DNA from: an uncultured archaeon
GTDB lineage: Archaea; Thermoproteota; Nitrososphaeria; Nitrososphaerales; CALBXV01
Reading direction: 5' to 3'
DNA length: 6,964 bases
Assembly (NCBI GenBank): GCA_937890045.1
Contig: CALBXV010000406.1
Span: 1 to 6,964 of the forward strand
Part shown: positions 1-6,536 of the stretch, piece after piece
Position numbering within the stretch: position 1 is the stretch's first letter
Layout: every line of letters begins with the position of its first letter
Program-made: the position numbers and the translations under genes
The notes under the pieces: generated by a model
What the model saw: only the letters and a program-made list of their open reading frames with translations
Told to the model about the DNA's origin: nothing
Database searches by the model: none

Positions 1-707
1 GTTAAATTTAATTCTTTTTCCACTGATTCTGGTAATCTATGTCTATCAAAGTAATGTAAATGAGTATCAAAAGGTTTCAATTTTCTTAAAGCCGACAATC
101 CTATTCGACCTGCAGCTACAGTACCTATATGCATACCCTCTATGTCATAAGAGCGTTGTACAGCGTCAGCAATATTCCAACCGCCTGATTTTGCAATTGC
201 ATGTTGATTATGATAATCTCTAACCATAGCTAAGATCATCATAACAATATGCTCAGAAACAGAAATGGAATTACAATAAGTAACTTCAACTACATCAACT
301 TTATTATCTATTGCAGCTTGTAGGTCTACGTGATCTGACCCCACACCCGCTGTAATTGACATTTTTAAATTATTTGCCTTTTCTATTAATTCTCTTGTTA
401 AATAAAAAGGCCAGAATGGCTGTGATATTACAACATCAGCATCCATTATTTCTTTAGCAGCCACAGAATCCTTACCATCTTTATCAGATGTAACCACTAA
501 TGTGTGACCTCTTTTTTCTAAAAATTCTCTCAATCCTAATTCACCAGAAACACAACCTAGTAATTCTCCTGGTATAAAATTAATTGATTTTGGTGTTGGT
601 AAAGGCATACCATCTGGATATTTTTCTAATTTTGGTAGTTTACTTAATGGATAATTTTTAGGCATTCCACCTTTTGGATCATCATATAAAACACATAATA
701 TTTTCAT
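1..707 (-). CDS. fdh: NAD-dependent formate dehydrogenase, N-terminal 235 residues (cut by window edge)
   Basis: This D-2-hydroxyacid dehydrogenase-family enzyme oxidises formate to CO2 and reduces NAD+ to NADH in the cytoplasm. The reading frame is open from the ATG at 705-707 to the left edge, so the C-terminal part (about 165 residues in the bacterial family) lies outside. What can be read matches the Pseudomonas/methylotroph enzyme very closely, from memory of that sequence. The start is KILCVLYDDP, followed by PGELLG and a GHTLVVTSDKDG block. SQPFWP carries the formate-pocket Pro97 and Phe98. TAGVGSDHVDL precedes TYCNSISVSEH, which holds substrate-binding Asn146. The dinucleotide loop is AAGRIG (198-203), and HYFDRHRLPESVEKELNL has Asp221, the residue that selects NAD over NADP. 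The catalytic His and Arg would be in the missing part. Hand-counted G+C is about 33%, above the neighbouring genes, which fits transfer from bacteria but could also reflect strong conservation. A TATA-like box lies about 35 bases upstream of the start. I am confident of the family. Confidence 0.93.
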   Translation of the reverse strand, partial: MKILCVLYDDPKGGMPKNYPLSKLPKLEKYPDGMPLPTPKSINFIPGELLGCVSGELGLREFLEKRGHTLVVTSDKDGKDSVAAKEIMDADVVISQPFWPFYLTRELIEKANNLKMSITAGVGSDHVDLQAAIDNKVDVVEVTYCNSISVSEHIVMMILAMVRDYHNQHAIAKSGGWNIADAVQRSYDIEGMHIGTVAAGRIGLSALRKLKPFDTHLHYFDRHRLPESVEKELNL

Positions 708-738
708 AATTTATTCTATTATATTAAGTTCATAATAT

Positions 739-748
739 TCTTTATACT
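739..748 (-). promoter_or_regulatory. Candidate archaeal TATA box for fdh
   Basis: On the minus strand this reads AGTATAAAGA. Its centre is about 36 bases before the fdh ATG, so a start of transcription about 26 bases downstream would fall near 717 and leave a leader of about 10 bases. No Shine-Dalgarno sequence is visible before the ATG. The whole region is AT-rich, so a chance match is possible. The 76-base gap after nadA suggests fdh has its own promoter. Confidence 0.4.
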
Positions 749-783
749 TATCTTAACAAATTAAATTATTAATTATGTTTTTT

Positions 784-1743
784 TTATGTTATCTCAATCA
801 TTCGTTCAATAGATAATCGGGCTTTATTAGCTATTTTTTCCGACACTTTAATTTCAAAAATATTATTTTTTAATGATTGATGTAATTTTTCTAGTGTTAT
901 CATCTTCATATATTTACATATAGCATCTTCTTTTAATGGAATTAGTTCTTTGTTGTTAACTTCTTTATTTATTCTGTGTAGTATTCCTACTTCTGTTGCT
1001 ATTACAAATTTATTATTCTGAGATTCTTTTACTCGTTTCACCATTCCTTCAGTAGATAATATATGTGTTTGTTTATTCTTGATATTATCTTCTGATAAAT
1101 GATAAAGATATTTTGATACACATCCACATTCTGGATGTATTAAAAATTCTGCATTTTTAACGTCTTCAAGTTTTTTATTTACATCTTCAATACGCATATC
1201 TGCATGTACATGACATTCACCAGGCCATATATGAATATTTCTTTCTGTTTTAGATGCAATGTATGAGCCTAAAAACATATCCGGTAAAAATAATATCTCT
1301 TTATCTTTTGGTATAGAATTAACGATTTTTATTGCGTTTGATGATGTACAACAATAATCACTTTCTGCTTTTATTTCTGCAGTAGTATTTACATAACTAA
1401 CAACTACCGCATTAGGATATTTTTCTTTCCATCCTCTTAATTGTTCTATATTAATAGTTGATGCTAAAGAACATCCAGCTTCTAGATCTGGTATTAAAAC
1501 AGTTTTTCTAGGACATAATATTGAAGCTGTCTCAGCCATAAAATGTACGCCACAAAACACTATTGTATCTGCTGTAGTATTTGTTGCTTCTAGTGATAAA
1601 TTTAATGAATCACCTATAAAATCCGAAACATCTTGAATTTCAGGTAATTGATAATTATGAGATAATATTACTGCATTTTTCTTTTCTTTTAAATATTTAA
1701 TTTCATTGCTTATATCTTCTATTAGTTCAATCTTTGTTGTCAT
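784..1743 (-). CDS. nadA: Quinolinate synthase NadA
   Basis: NadA condenses iminoaspartate with dihydroxyacetone phosphate to form quinolinate, the pyridine precursor of NAD, using an oxygen-sensitive [4Fe-4S] cluster. The 319-residue protein has the usual length of the compact form and shows the three pseudo-repeated domains. N-terminal signatures are AVILSHNYQLPEIQDVSDFIGDS (split around residues 24-46) and IVFCGVHFMAETA (61-73). The three cluster ligands are best assigned to Cys77 (ILCPRK), Cys177 (PGECHVH) and Cys276 (AICKYMKM). SDYCCTSSNA (128-137) and HPECGC (203-208) are also family blocks, as is the STEGM stretch near 230. There is only one plausible start, an ATG placed about 25 bases after a good TATA box, which suggests a leaderless mRNA. 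The gene diverges from the tRNA-Gly gene and lies upstream of fdh on the same strand. The partner genes nadB (or aspartate dehydrogenase) and nadC are not in the window. Confidence 0.97.
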   Translation of the reverse strand: MTTKIELIEDISNEIKYLKEKKNAVILSHNYQLPEIQDVSDFIGDSLNLSLEATNTTADTIVFCGVHFMAETASILCPRKTVLIPDLEAGCSLASTINIEQLRGWKEKYPNAVVVSYVNTTAEIKAESDYCCTSSNAIKIVNSIPKDKEILFLPDMFLGSYIASKTERNIHIWPGECHVHADMRIEDVNKKLEDVKNAEFLIHPECGCVSKYLYHLSEDNIKNKQTHILSTEGMVKRVKESQNNKFVIATEVGILHRINKEVNNKELIPLKEDAICKYMKMITLEKLHQSLKNNIFEIKVSEKIANKARLSIERMIEIT

Positions 1744-1760
1744 CTAACTATAACAAATTT

Positions 1761-1776
1761 ATTTTTATATTTAAAT
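1761..1776 (-). promoter_or_regulatory. Archaeal TATA box of nadA, implying a leaderless transcript
   Basis: The minus strand reads ATTTAAATATAAAAAT, a close match to archaeal TATA elements. Its centre at about 1769 is 25 to 26 bases before the nadA ATG at 1743, the standard distance from box to transcription start. Transcription would therefore begin at or within a base or two of the A of the start codon. No ribosome binding site lies between box and ATG, which agrees with leaderless translation. Confidence 0.65.
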
Positions 1777-1787
1777 TAGTTACTATT

Positions 1788-1835
1788 AAGGCAAATTTCT
1801 TACAAGTTATTTTTAGTCAATGCAAAAATTGCCTT
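1788..1835. repeat. Spaced inverted repeat between nadA and tRNA-Gly
   Basis: AAGGCAA at 1788-1794 is the exact reverse complement of TTGCCTT at 1829-1835. The pairing can extend inward by about three A/T pairs if one bulged base is allowed. About 34 bases separate the perfect arms. The left arm sits just upstream of the nadA TATA/BRE region, where a regulator could act. A 7-base match in AT-rich DNA may be chance, although the GGC/GCC core is unusual in this spacer. Confidence 0.35.
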
Positions 1836-1858
1836 TAAATATACATCTTTTATTAAAA

Positions 1859-1868
1859 TTTTATTTAA
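1859..1868 (+). promoter_or_regulatory. Candidate TATA box for tRNA-Gly
   Basis: TTTTATTTAA is centred about 27 bases before the first base of the tRNA, so transcription would start a base or two before the mature 5' end. This fits archaeal tRNA promoters, but the region is so AT-rich that other boxes, such as TTTAAATATA at 1834-1843, cannot be excluded. Confidence 0.35.
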
Positions 1869-1890
1869 CTCAATATTTTAGTAATATTAA

Positions 1891-1963
1891 GCGGTCGTGG
1901 TCCAGCCTGGTAAGACATTAGCTTGCCAAGTTAATAACCCGGGTTCAAATCCCGGCGACCGCA
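1891..1963 (+). tRNA. tRNA-Gly (anticodon GCC)
   Basis: The 73-base gene folds as a full cloverleaf. The acceptor arms 1891-1897 (GCGGTCG) and 1956-1962 (CGACCGC) pair perfectly over 7 base pairs, with discriminator A at 1963. The D arm has GTCC at 1900-1903 facing AGAC at 1913-1916, with one C-A mismatch at pair 13-22, and GG at 1909-1910. The anticodon stem TTAGC/GTTAA includes one G-T pair. The loop TTGCCAA carries anticodon GCC at 1925-1927, reading glycine codons GGC and GGT. The T arm is CCGGG-TTCAAAT-CCCGG. There is no intron and no encoded CCA, as is common in archaea. It is convergent with trpF (24 bases between) and divergent from nadA. No long T-run follows within the gap, so termination probably occurs inside the end of trpF or is weak. 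Confidence 0.96.
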
Positions 1964-1987
1964 TTTAAATTGAAATGATGATTTATT

Positions 1988-2635
1988 CTAATCGTTTGTT
2001 TTAATATCTACTGATTTTGCATTAAATATAAAATTTCTTACCTTTATTTTATCTTTAAATCCTAAATTAGTTTCTACTCCACTAGAGACATCTACCGCAT
2101 ATGGTTTAACTTTCTTTACAGCTTGAATAATATTATTTGGGGTTAATCCTCCTGCCAATATAAATGGTTTTGGATAAATATAATCTCTAATTTCTTTGCT
2201 TATTTGCCAATTGTGTATTATTCCTGTACCACCATATTGTCCTTTTACAGATGAATCCACTAGAATAATATCAAATTGTTTAACATCATTTTTCACTTTA
2301 TCAAATATTATATTTGGATCTGCATGTAATACTTTTATTTGTTGAATTCCTTGAATTTGTTTTACATCTGGTAATTCTCCATATAATTGTAAAAATTTTG
2401 GTAATTCCGGATTTAATTTTTCGATCAGATCATCTACCAGTTCCATTTTTGTAGCTATTACTGTAAAAATATGTTTTGGAATTTGTGAAAGAAATAATTT
2501 TATTTGTTCAAAGTTTAAATTTCTTGGAGATTCTGGGAATCCAGTTATAAACCCTATTAAATCTACCCCTTCATCAATTACCATATTAATATCATTTAAA
2601 TTTGTTAATCCATCAATTTTGACTTTAACTTTCAT
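1988..2635 (-). CDS. trpF: Phosphoribosylanthranilate isomerase TrpF with altered active site
   Basis: This 215-residue (beta/alpha)8-barrel enzyme should catalyse the Amadori rearrangement of phosphoribosylanthranilate to CdRP, between TrpD and TrpC. Family blocks are KIDGLTNLNDI at the first strand, LIGFITGFPESPRNL (26-40), LQLYGEL (82-88), ILVDSS (124-129) with the general acid Asp127, and GGTG (135-138) followed by Trp143. The phosphate-binding loops LAGGLTPNNI (160-169) and VDVSSGVE (181-188) are intact. The oddity is Asp8, where nearly all TrpF proteins have the catalytic base Cys in KICG. The usual His of QLHG is also Tyr85. The Asp8/Asp127 pair resembles HisA. The ATG overlaps the trpC stop by 4 bases (ATGA), so translation is coupled. 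It is the last gene of the operon here; the stop is TAG. Operon position and phosphate loops make TrpF by far the best call, with the chemistry at Asp8 unproven. Confidence 0.92.
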   Translation of the reverse strand: MKVKVKIDGLTNLNDINMVIDEGVDLIGFITGFPESPRNLNFEQIKLFLSQIPKHIFTVIATKMELVDDLIEKLNPELPKFLQLYGELPDVKQIQGIQQIKVLHADPNIIFDKVKNDVKQFDIILVDSSVKGQYGGTGIIHNWQISKEIRDYIYPKPFILAGGLTPNNIIQAVKKVKPYAVDVSSGVETNLGFKDKIKVRNFIFNAKSVDIKTND

Positions 2636-3408
2636 TTGTTGATCAATTCTTTTAATTTAGTTTCAATATTATTTGAACTCATAATTGAGGAACCAATTAA
2701 GAATCCATTTACATTATAATTTAATAAATCTTGTATATCTGAATAAGACTTTATTCCACTTTCACTAATTATACATTTATTTGCATGATTTTGATTCTCT
2801 AATATTTTTTTCGTAGTGTTCAAACTCGTATTAAATGTTTTTAAATCTCTGTTATTGATCCCTATTATATCAGCATCAATAGTTAACGCCTCATTAAATT
2901 CATCTTTATTATGACATTCAAGAATTATTTCTAAATTGTTGTTATGTGCATAATCAATTAAATCTTCTAATCTCTCATTAGTGTATTTATCTCTAAATAT
3001 TGTATATATTAATAAAATTGCATCTGCTCCAATTTTTTTACCTGCGTCTATTTGTTTTTTTGTAAAGATTATATCTTTCATTATTAAAGGTATTTGTATA
3101 TTATTTGCAATATTACTAAAAGTTCTTAATGATCCATTAAAATTTTTTTCTTCAGTAAGAATTGATAAAGCTATAGCACCACCATTTTGCATTGAGTATG
3201 CAATTTTTACTGGATCTTCTTTAAAATCTCTAATAATTCCTGCTGATGGTGAAGCAAATTTTATCTCAGATATTATAGAAATTTTATTTTTTAACACCTC
3301 ATTTTTTAATGAATATTTATTTTTTTTAACCGATATTATATCATCATAATAACCAGTTTTAATACTATTTTTTACATCTAAAACCAACTTTTTTAAAATA
3401 TCACTCAT
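2632..3408 (-). CDS. trpC: Indole-3-glycerol phosphate synthase TrpC
   Basis: TrpC closes the indole ring by decarboxylation and dehydration of CdRP, giving indole-3-glycerol phosphate. The 258-residue length is typical of the monofunctional archaeal enzyme. Catalytic and binding residues expected from the Sulfolobus enzyme are all visible. SEIKFASPSAG (47-57) contains Glu48, Lys50 and Ser53. ILTEEKNFNGS (83-93) is the next block, and IMKDIIF has Lys111, the likely general acid. IILECH has Glu164, GINNRDL has Asn185, and SESGI (215-219) has Glu216 and Ser217. The C-terminal phosphate site is GFLIGSSIM (235-243). The ATG overlaps the end of trpD by 8 bases and follows a GGAG motif with 7 bases between. 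The stop overlaps the trpF start. Base composition is the most AT-rich of the operon, giving many Lys, Ile and Asn residues. No key residue is missing. Confidence 0.97.
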   Translation of the reverse strand: MSDILKKLVLDVKNSIKTGYYDDIISVKKNKYSLKNEVLKNKISIISEIKFASPSAGIIRDFKEDPVKIAYSMQNGGAIALSILTEEKNFNGSLRTFSNIANNIQIPLIMKDIIFTKKQIDAGKKIGADAILLIYTIFRDKYTNERLEDLIDYAHNNNLEIILECHNKDEFNEALTIDADIIGINNRDLKTFNTSLNTTKKILENQNHANKCIISESGIKSYSDIQDLLNYNVNGFLIGSSIMSSNNIETKLKELINK

Positions 3409-4468
3409 ATTTCTTCTCCAACTTTTCGAGCTCTTCTGTATTTCCGCTACAAAATTTTATTAATCGTTTTAATTTCATATACGCTTTGCCACTTTGTATT
3501 GCATCTCTAGCTTTCTCTATTCCATATTTTATATCATCAACTTCTTCTGTAACTAATAATCCTGCCGAAGAATTTAATAAAACAGAATCCAACTTTCCTC
3601 CATTTTTAATATTACCGTTTAATATTTTAAACGCAATTTCTATATTCTCTTTTTTAGTTACAGTTTGAATTTCTTTTATATTATATCTTGGTAATCCTAT
3701 TTCTTTCGGATCTATTTCAAATATTTTTATTTCAGAATTTTTTAAAAAACCAATTTTTGTCCTTCCTATTACTGATAATTCATCTAGTCCATCTAAACCA
3801 TGTACTACCATTGCATTTTCTAATTCTAGATTTTTTAATACATAAATTATTTGTTCCACCAATTTTTCATTATAAACTCCCATAATTTGTTGTTTGACGT
3901 TAGCGGGATTGATTAATGGACCTAATATATTGAACACAGTTCTCATTCCAATTTCTTTTCTTATTGGAGCAACATATTTCATTGTTGGATGAAATATAGG
4001 CGCGTATAAAAACCCAATTCCTATTTCTTCAATAGATTTTTCTATTTGCTTAGAATCTGTATTTAGTTTAAGCCCAAATCCTTCTAATAAATCTGCACTC
4101 CCACAATTACTTGTTACAGACCTATTACCATGTTTTGCTACACATATTCCTGATCCTGCTAAAACAAATGCTGTGCATGTACTTATATTAAATGTCTGAG
4201 CAATATCTCCACCAGTCCCACAGGTATCAATAATTTTTTTTTTAATATTTGGTTTAATTGAAATCCCATTCTCTTTAAGAACTTGGGCAAATGCAGTAAT
4301 TTCTTCTATTGTTTCACCCTTCATTTTTAACGCAGTTATGAACGCTGATGTTTGTGCTTGTGTAGTAGCACCGCTTAATATTTCTTGCATTATACTAGTT
4401 GCTTGTTTTGATGTTAAATTTTTATAGCTGCTTATTGCTTGTATTCCTTTTTGTATCAATTTAAACAC
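3401..4468 (-). CDS. trpD: Anthranilate phosphoribosyltransferase TrpD
   Basis: TrpD transfers the phosphoribosyl group of PRPP to anthranilate, the second step of tryptophan synthesis. The 355-residue protein has the helical N-terminal part of the family (SGATTQAQTSAFITALKMKG, about 32-51) followed by the PRPP loop DTCGTGGD (81-88), NIST (94-97) and KHGNRSVTSNCGSAD (112-126). The anthranilate-site block at 160-188 includes HPTMKYVAPIRKEIG and VFNILGPLINP. Asp229-Glu230 (GLDELS) bind the metal. The start is GTG at 4466-4468: a TAG stop sits directly before it in frame, so no earlier start is possible, and it overlaps the trpG end by 8 bases. The tail overlaps trpC. It is a single-domain protein, not fused to TrpG as in enteric bacteria. 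Confidence 0.97.
   Translation of the reverse strand: MFKLIQKGIQAISSYKNLTSKQATSIMQEILSGATTQAQTSAFITALKMKGETIEEITAFAQVLKENGISIKPNIKKKIIDTCGTGGDIAQTFNISTCTAFVLAGSGICVAKHGNRSVTSNCGSADLLEGFGLKLNTDSKQIEKSIEEIGIGFLYAPIFHPTMKYVAPIRKEIGMRTVFNILGPLINPANVKQQIMGVYNEKLVEQIIYVLKNLELENAMVVHGLDGLDELSVIGRTKIGFLKNSEIKIFEIDPKEIGLPRYNIKEIQTVTKKENIEIAFKILNGNIKNGGKLDSVLLNSSAGLLVTEEVDDIKYGIEKARDAIQSGKAYMKLKRLIKFCSGNTEELEKLEKKYE
3416..3419 (-). promoter_or_regulatory. trpC: Shine-Dalgarno motif of trpC
   Basis: GGAG on the minus strand lies 7 bases before the trpC ATG, inside the last codons of trpD. It is one of the few recognisable ribosome binding sites here. Upstream genes with likely own promoters lack one, so internal operon genes may use it for re-initiation. 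Confidence 0.5.
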
Positions 4469-5039
4469 CTAAAAAATTCTTTAAAATCTTTGTTCCTACT
4501 TTAGTTAATATAGATTCAGGATGAAATTGCACACCTTCAATTGGGTATTTTACATGTCTTACTCCCATTATTTCTCCATCATCTATTGATGTAGCTGTTA
4601 TTTCTAAGCACTTTGGTATTGTGATTTTATCACCAACTAGTGAATGATATCTTGTAGCTGAAAATGGACTATCTATATTTTTATAAACTCCTTTTTTATC
4701 ATGTTTTATTAAACTCGTTTTCCCATGTTTAATTATATTAGCTTTTTTTATTTTCCCGCCATATGAGTGAATTATTCCCTGATTCCCTAAACACACTCCT
4801 AGTGTGGGTATATATTTACTTTCGTTTCTTAGAATACTTGAACAAATTCCAAAATCTCTTGGATTTTTCGGATTTCCTGGCCCTGGAGATATTACTATTC
4901 TATCAGGATTTATTTTTTTTATTTCATCACTTTTAATCTCATTATTTCTGTATACATATGTTTCAGTATTTAATGATCCAATTAATTGTACTAAATTATA
5001 AACAAATGAATCATAATTATCTATTATTAATACTTTCAT
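4461..5039 (-). CDS. trpG: Anthranilate synthase glutamine amidotransferase subunit TrpG
   Basis: TrpG hydrolyses glutamine and passes ammonia to TrpE for anthranilate synthesis. It is a 192-residue class I amidotransferase with the complete triad: Cys83 in GVCLGNQ (81-87), and His173 and Glu175 in GVQFHPESI (169-177). The oxyanion-side loop is SPGPGNP (51-57), and ATRYHSLVG (128-136) is the block typical of TrpG/PabA rather than of GuaA or CarA. The nucleophile elbow usually reads GVCLGHQ, so Asn86 replaces a common His; the codon AAT is one change away from CAT. The ATG lies 3 bases after the trpE stop, and the end overlaps trpD by 8 bases. PabA function (aminobenzoate) is possible for the family, but its place between trpE and trpD supports TrpG. 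Confidence 0.96.
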   Translation of the reverse strand: MKVLIIDNYDSFVYNLVQLIGSLNTETYVYRNNEIKSDEIKKINPDRIVISPGPGNPKNPRDFGICSSILRNESKYIPTLGVCLGNQGIIHSYGGKIKKANIIKHGKTSLIKHDKKGVYKNIDSPFSATRYHSLVGDKITIPKCLEITATSIDDGEIMGVRHVKYPIEGVQFHPESILTKVGTKILKNFLGV

Positions 5040-5042
5040 AAT

Positions 5043-6431
5043 CTACTCAGTTGATTTCTCTAAAGTTTTTAATATTACTTGAGCTTTTTGCTCGGTTTCT
5101 TTCCACTCCATTTTAGGTATAGATTCTGCTACTATTCCAGCTCCAACTTGTAGGGTAGCTTGTTGGTTATTAACTGTTAATGTTCTTATTGTTATTGCAA
5201 AATCTGAATTCCCATTAAATGAAAAATATCCTAAAGCTCCAGCATATGGTCCTCTAGCTGAAACTTCAAATTTATCTATTAACTCCATAGCTCTTATCTT
5301 TGGAGCTCCAGATACTGTTCCTGCAGGAAAAACTGCTTTCAAAGCATCATACGAATTATATTTATTACTTATTTCTCCAATTACTTGTGATACAATATGT
5401 TGAACGTGACTATATTGATGTACTTTCATAAATTCAGGAACTTTTACTGTACCTGGTATAGATATTTTTCCAACATCATTTCTCGCTAAATCAACCAGCA
5501 TTACATGTTCTGATTTATCTTTTGGGTCTGATAATAATTCATTTGCTAACTTACGATTTAATGATTTATTATCTACTATTGGTCTAGTTCCTGCAATAGG
5601 AAAAGTTTCAACTCTTTTTTTTATTACTCTAACTAACATTTCTGGACTTGAACCAACTATTGCTCTTTTTCCCATTTTTACTATATACATATATGGTGAT
5701 GGATTTATTTTTCGTAATTGTTTATAAAAACCTAATATTTGACCATTCAAATTAAATTCTATTTTTCTAGCTAAAACTGCTTGAAATATATCACCATCTA
5801 CTATATGTTCTTTAATTTTCGTTACTGCACGTTCATATTTTTCTCTTGACATGTTTGTCTTTAAATTACTATAATTTAATTTGTCTAATGTTGAATTTTT
5901 TCTTATCACTTCAGTTAAATCTTTAAATCTGTTTTTTCCAACATGAAAATAATACGCTTCATTATTAGTATGATTAATTATTATTCCATCTTCATAAATT
6001 CCCATTTCAACATCTGGATATTCTGATTCATAAGTAGATTTAGCTAGTGATTTTTCCATATTTCTAACTGTGTTATATGAAATATATCCTACTCCTCCAC
6101 CTGTAAATCTAGCAGCTCCATCATCTTTAACACGTTTATTTAATACTTTTTGTATTGCTTTAATCGGATCATTAATTTTATAACTATTTTTTTTCCCATT
6201 GATATCAGTCATTTTCATATGCGAATTTTTTATGTTAATATTTGTTTCAGGATTAAATCCTATAAATGAATATTCAGATAATTTCTTAGGTCCTATTACT
6301 GATTCTAATATAAAGCAATTATCAAATTCTGAATATATATTTGCAAATATCTCAATAGGAGTTTTATTAACTCGAAATTTTTTATATTGTATTTTAACAT
6401 CTTTTATTGGTTCGGTTCCAAAAACAGTCAC
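5043..6431 (-). CDS. trpE: Anthranilate synthase component I TrpE
   Basis: TrpE converts chorismate to anthranilate with ammonia from TrpG, and is the usual point of feedback inhibition by tryptophan. The 462-residue protein has an N-terminal regulatory domain with ILES (41-44), corresponding to the LLES tryptophan-binding motif, and YSFIGFNP (54-61). The chorismate-binding domain follows: GDIFQAVLARK (213-223), NPSPYMYIV (243-251), VGSSPEML (259-266), PIAGTRP (278-284), SEHVMLVDLARND (307-319), VFPAGTVSGAPKIRAMELID (367-386), GPYAGALGY (394-402), and QVGAGIVAES (428-437). In the GTRPRG motif of many TrpE proteins the second Arg and Gly are Ile285 and Val286. The start is taken as GTG at 6429-6431. 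An in-frame TGA lies four codons upstream with no start between, and a nearby ATG at 6433-6435 is out of frame. It is the first gene of the operon, 105 bases after the hypothetical gene. Confidence 0.95.
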   Translation of the reverse strand: MTVFGTEPIKDVKIQYKKFRVNKTPIEIFANIYSEFDNCFILESVIGPKKLSEYSFIGFNPETNINIKNSHMKMTDINGKKNSYKINDPIKAIQKVLNKRVKDDGAARFTGGGVGYISYNTVRNMEKSLAKSTYESEYPDVEMGIYEDGIIINHTNNEAYYFHVGKNRFKDLTEVIRKNSTLDKLNYSNLKTNMSREKYERAVTKIKEHIVDGDIFQAVLARKIEFNLNGQILGFYKQLRKINPSPYMYIVKMGKRAIVGSSPEMLVRVIKKRVETFPIAGTRPIVDNKSLNRKLANELLSDPKDKSEHVMLVDLARNDVGKISIPGTVKVPEFMKVHQYSHVQHIVSQVIGEISNKYNSYDALKAVFPAGTVSGAPKIRAMELIDKFEVSARGPYAGALGYFSFNGNSDFAITIRTLTVNNQQATLQVGAGIVAESIPKMEWKETEQKAQVILKTLEKSTE

Positions 6432-6466
6432 CCATAAGATTCACTTATTTAATTTGGTATTATGAT

Positions 6467-6477
6467 GTATATAATCT
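6467..6477 (-). promoter_or_regulatory. Candidate TATA box of the trp operon
   Basis: The minus strand reads AGATTATATAC. Its centre near 6471 predicts transcription starting around 6445, which leaves a leader of about 14 bases before the trpE GTG. A second AT-rich match (TTTAAAGA, 6475-6482) lies next to it. No TRP-box-like TGTACA and no attenuator hairpin or leader peptide is visible in the 105-base gap. Confidence 0.45.
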
Positions 6478-6536
6478 TTAAATAATATTTTAAGTAATTA
6501 ATTAGTTAATTTCTTTATGATTTAATTTTAGCCAAT

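Noticed and set aside
1891..1963. tRNA-Gly as an integration site of a mobile element
   Set aside because: No integrase gene and no repeated 3' tRNA segment is present in the window; the flanking genes are core metabolism.
1964..1987. Terminator between tRNA-Gly and trpF
   Set aside because: The 24-base gap has only short T-runs on either strand and no hairpin, so no terminator can be supported.
2981..3349. Open plus-strand frame of 122 codons opposite trpC
   Set aside because: It is the antisense shadow of a well-conserved trpC. Its protein is an Ile/Phe/Ser-rich string as expected from the complement of AT-rich coding DNA, with no recognisable motif.
6405..6435. ATG at 6433-6435 as the trpE start
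   Set aside because: It is in a different frame from trpE and meets a stop after about 13 codons. The in-frame GTG at 6429-6431 gives the expected N-terminus.
6199..6465. Open plus-strand frame of 88 codons across the trpE start
   Set aside because: It lies mostly opposite the conserved N-terminal domain of TrpE, has no ribosome binding site and shows no domain; the hydrophobic look comes from antisense composition.
6432..6536. Leader peptide or attenuator before trpE
   Set aside because: The gap has no short frame rich in Trp codons and no GC-rich hairpin followed by T-run.
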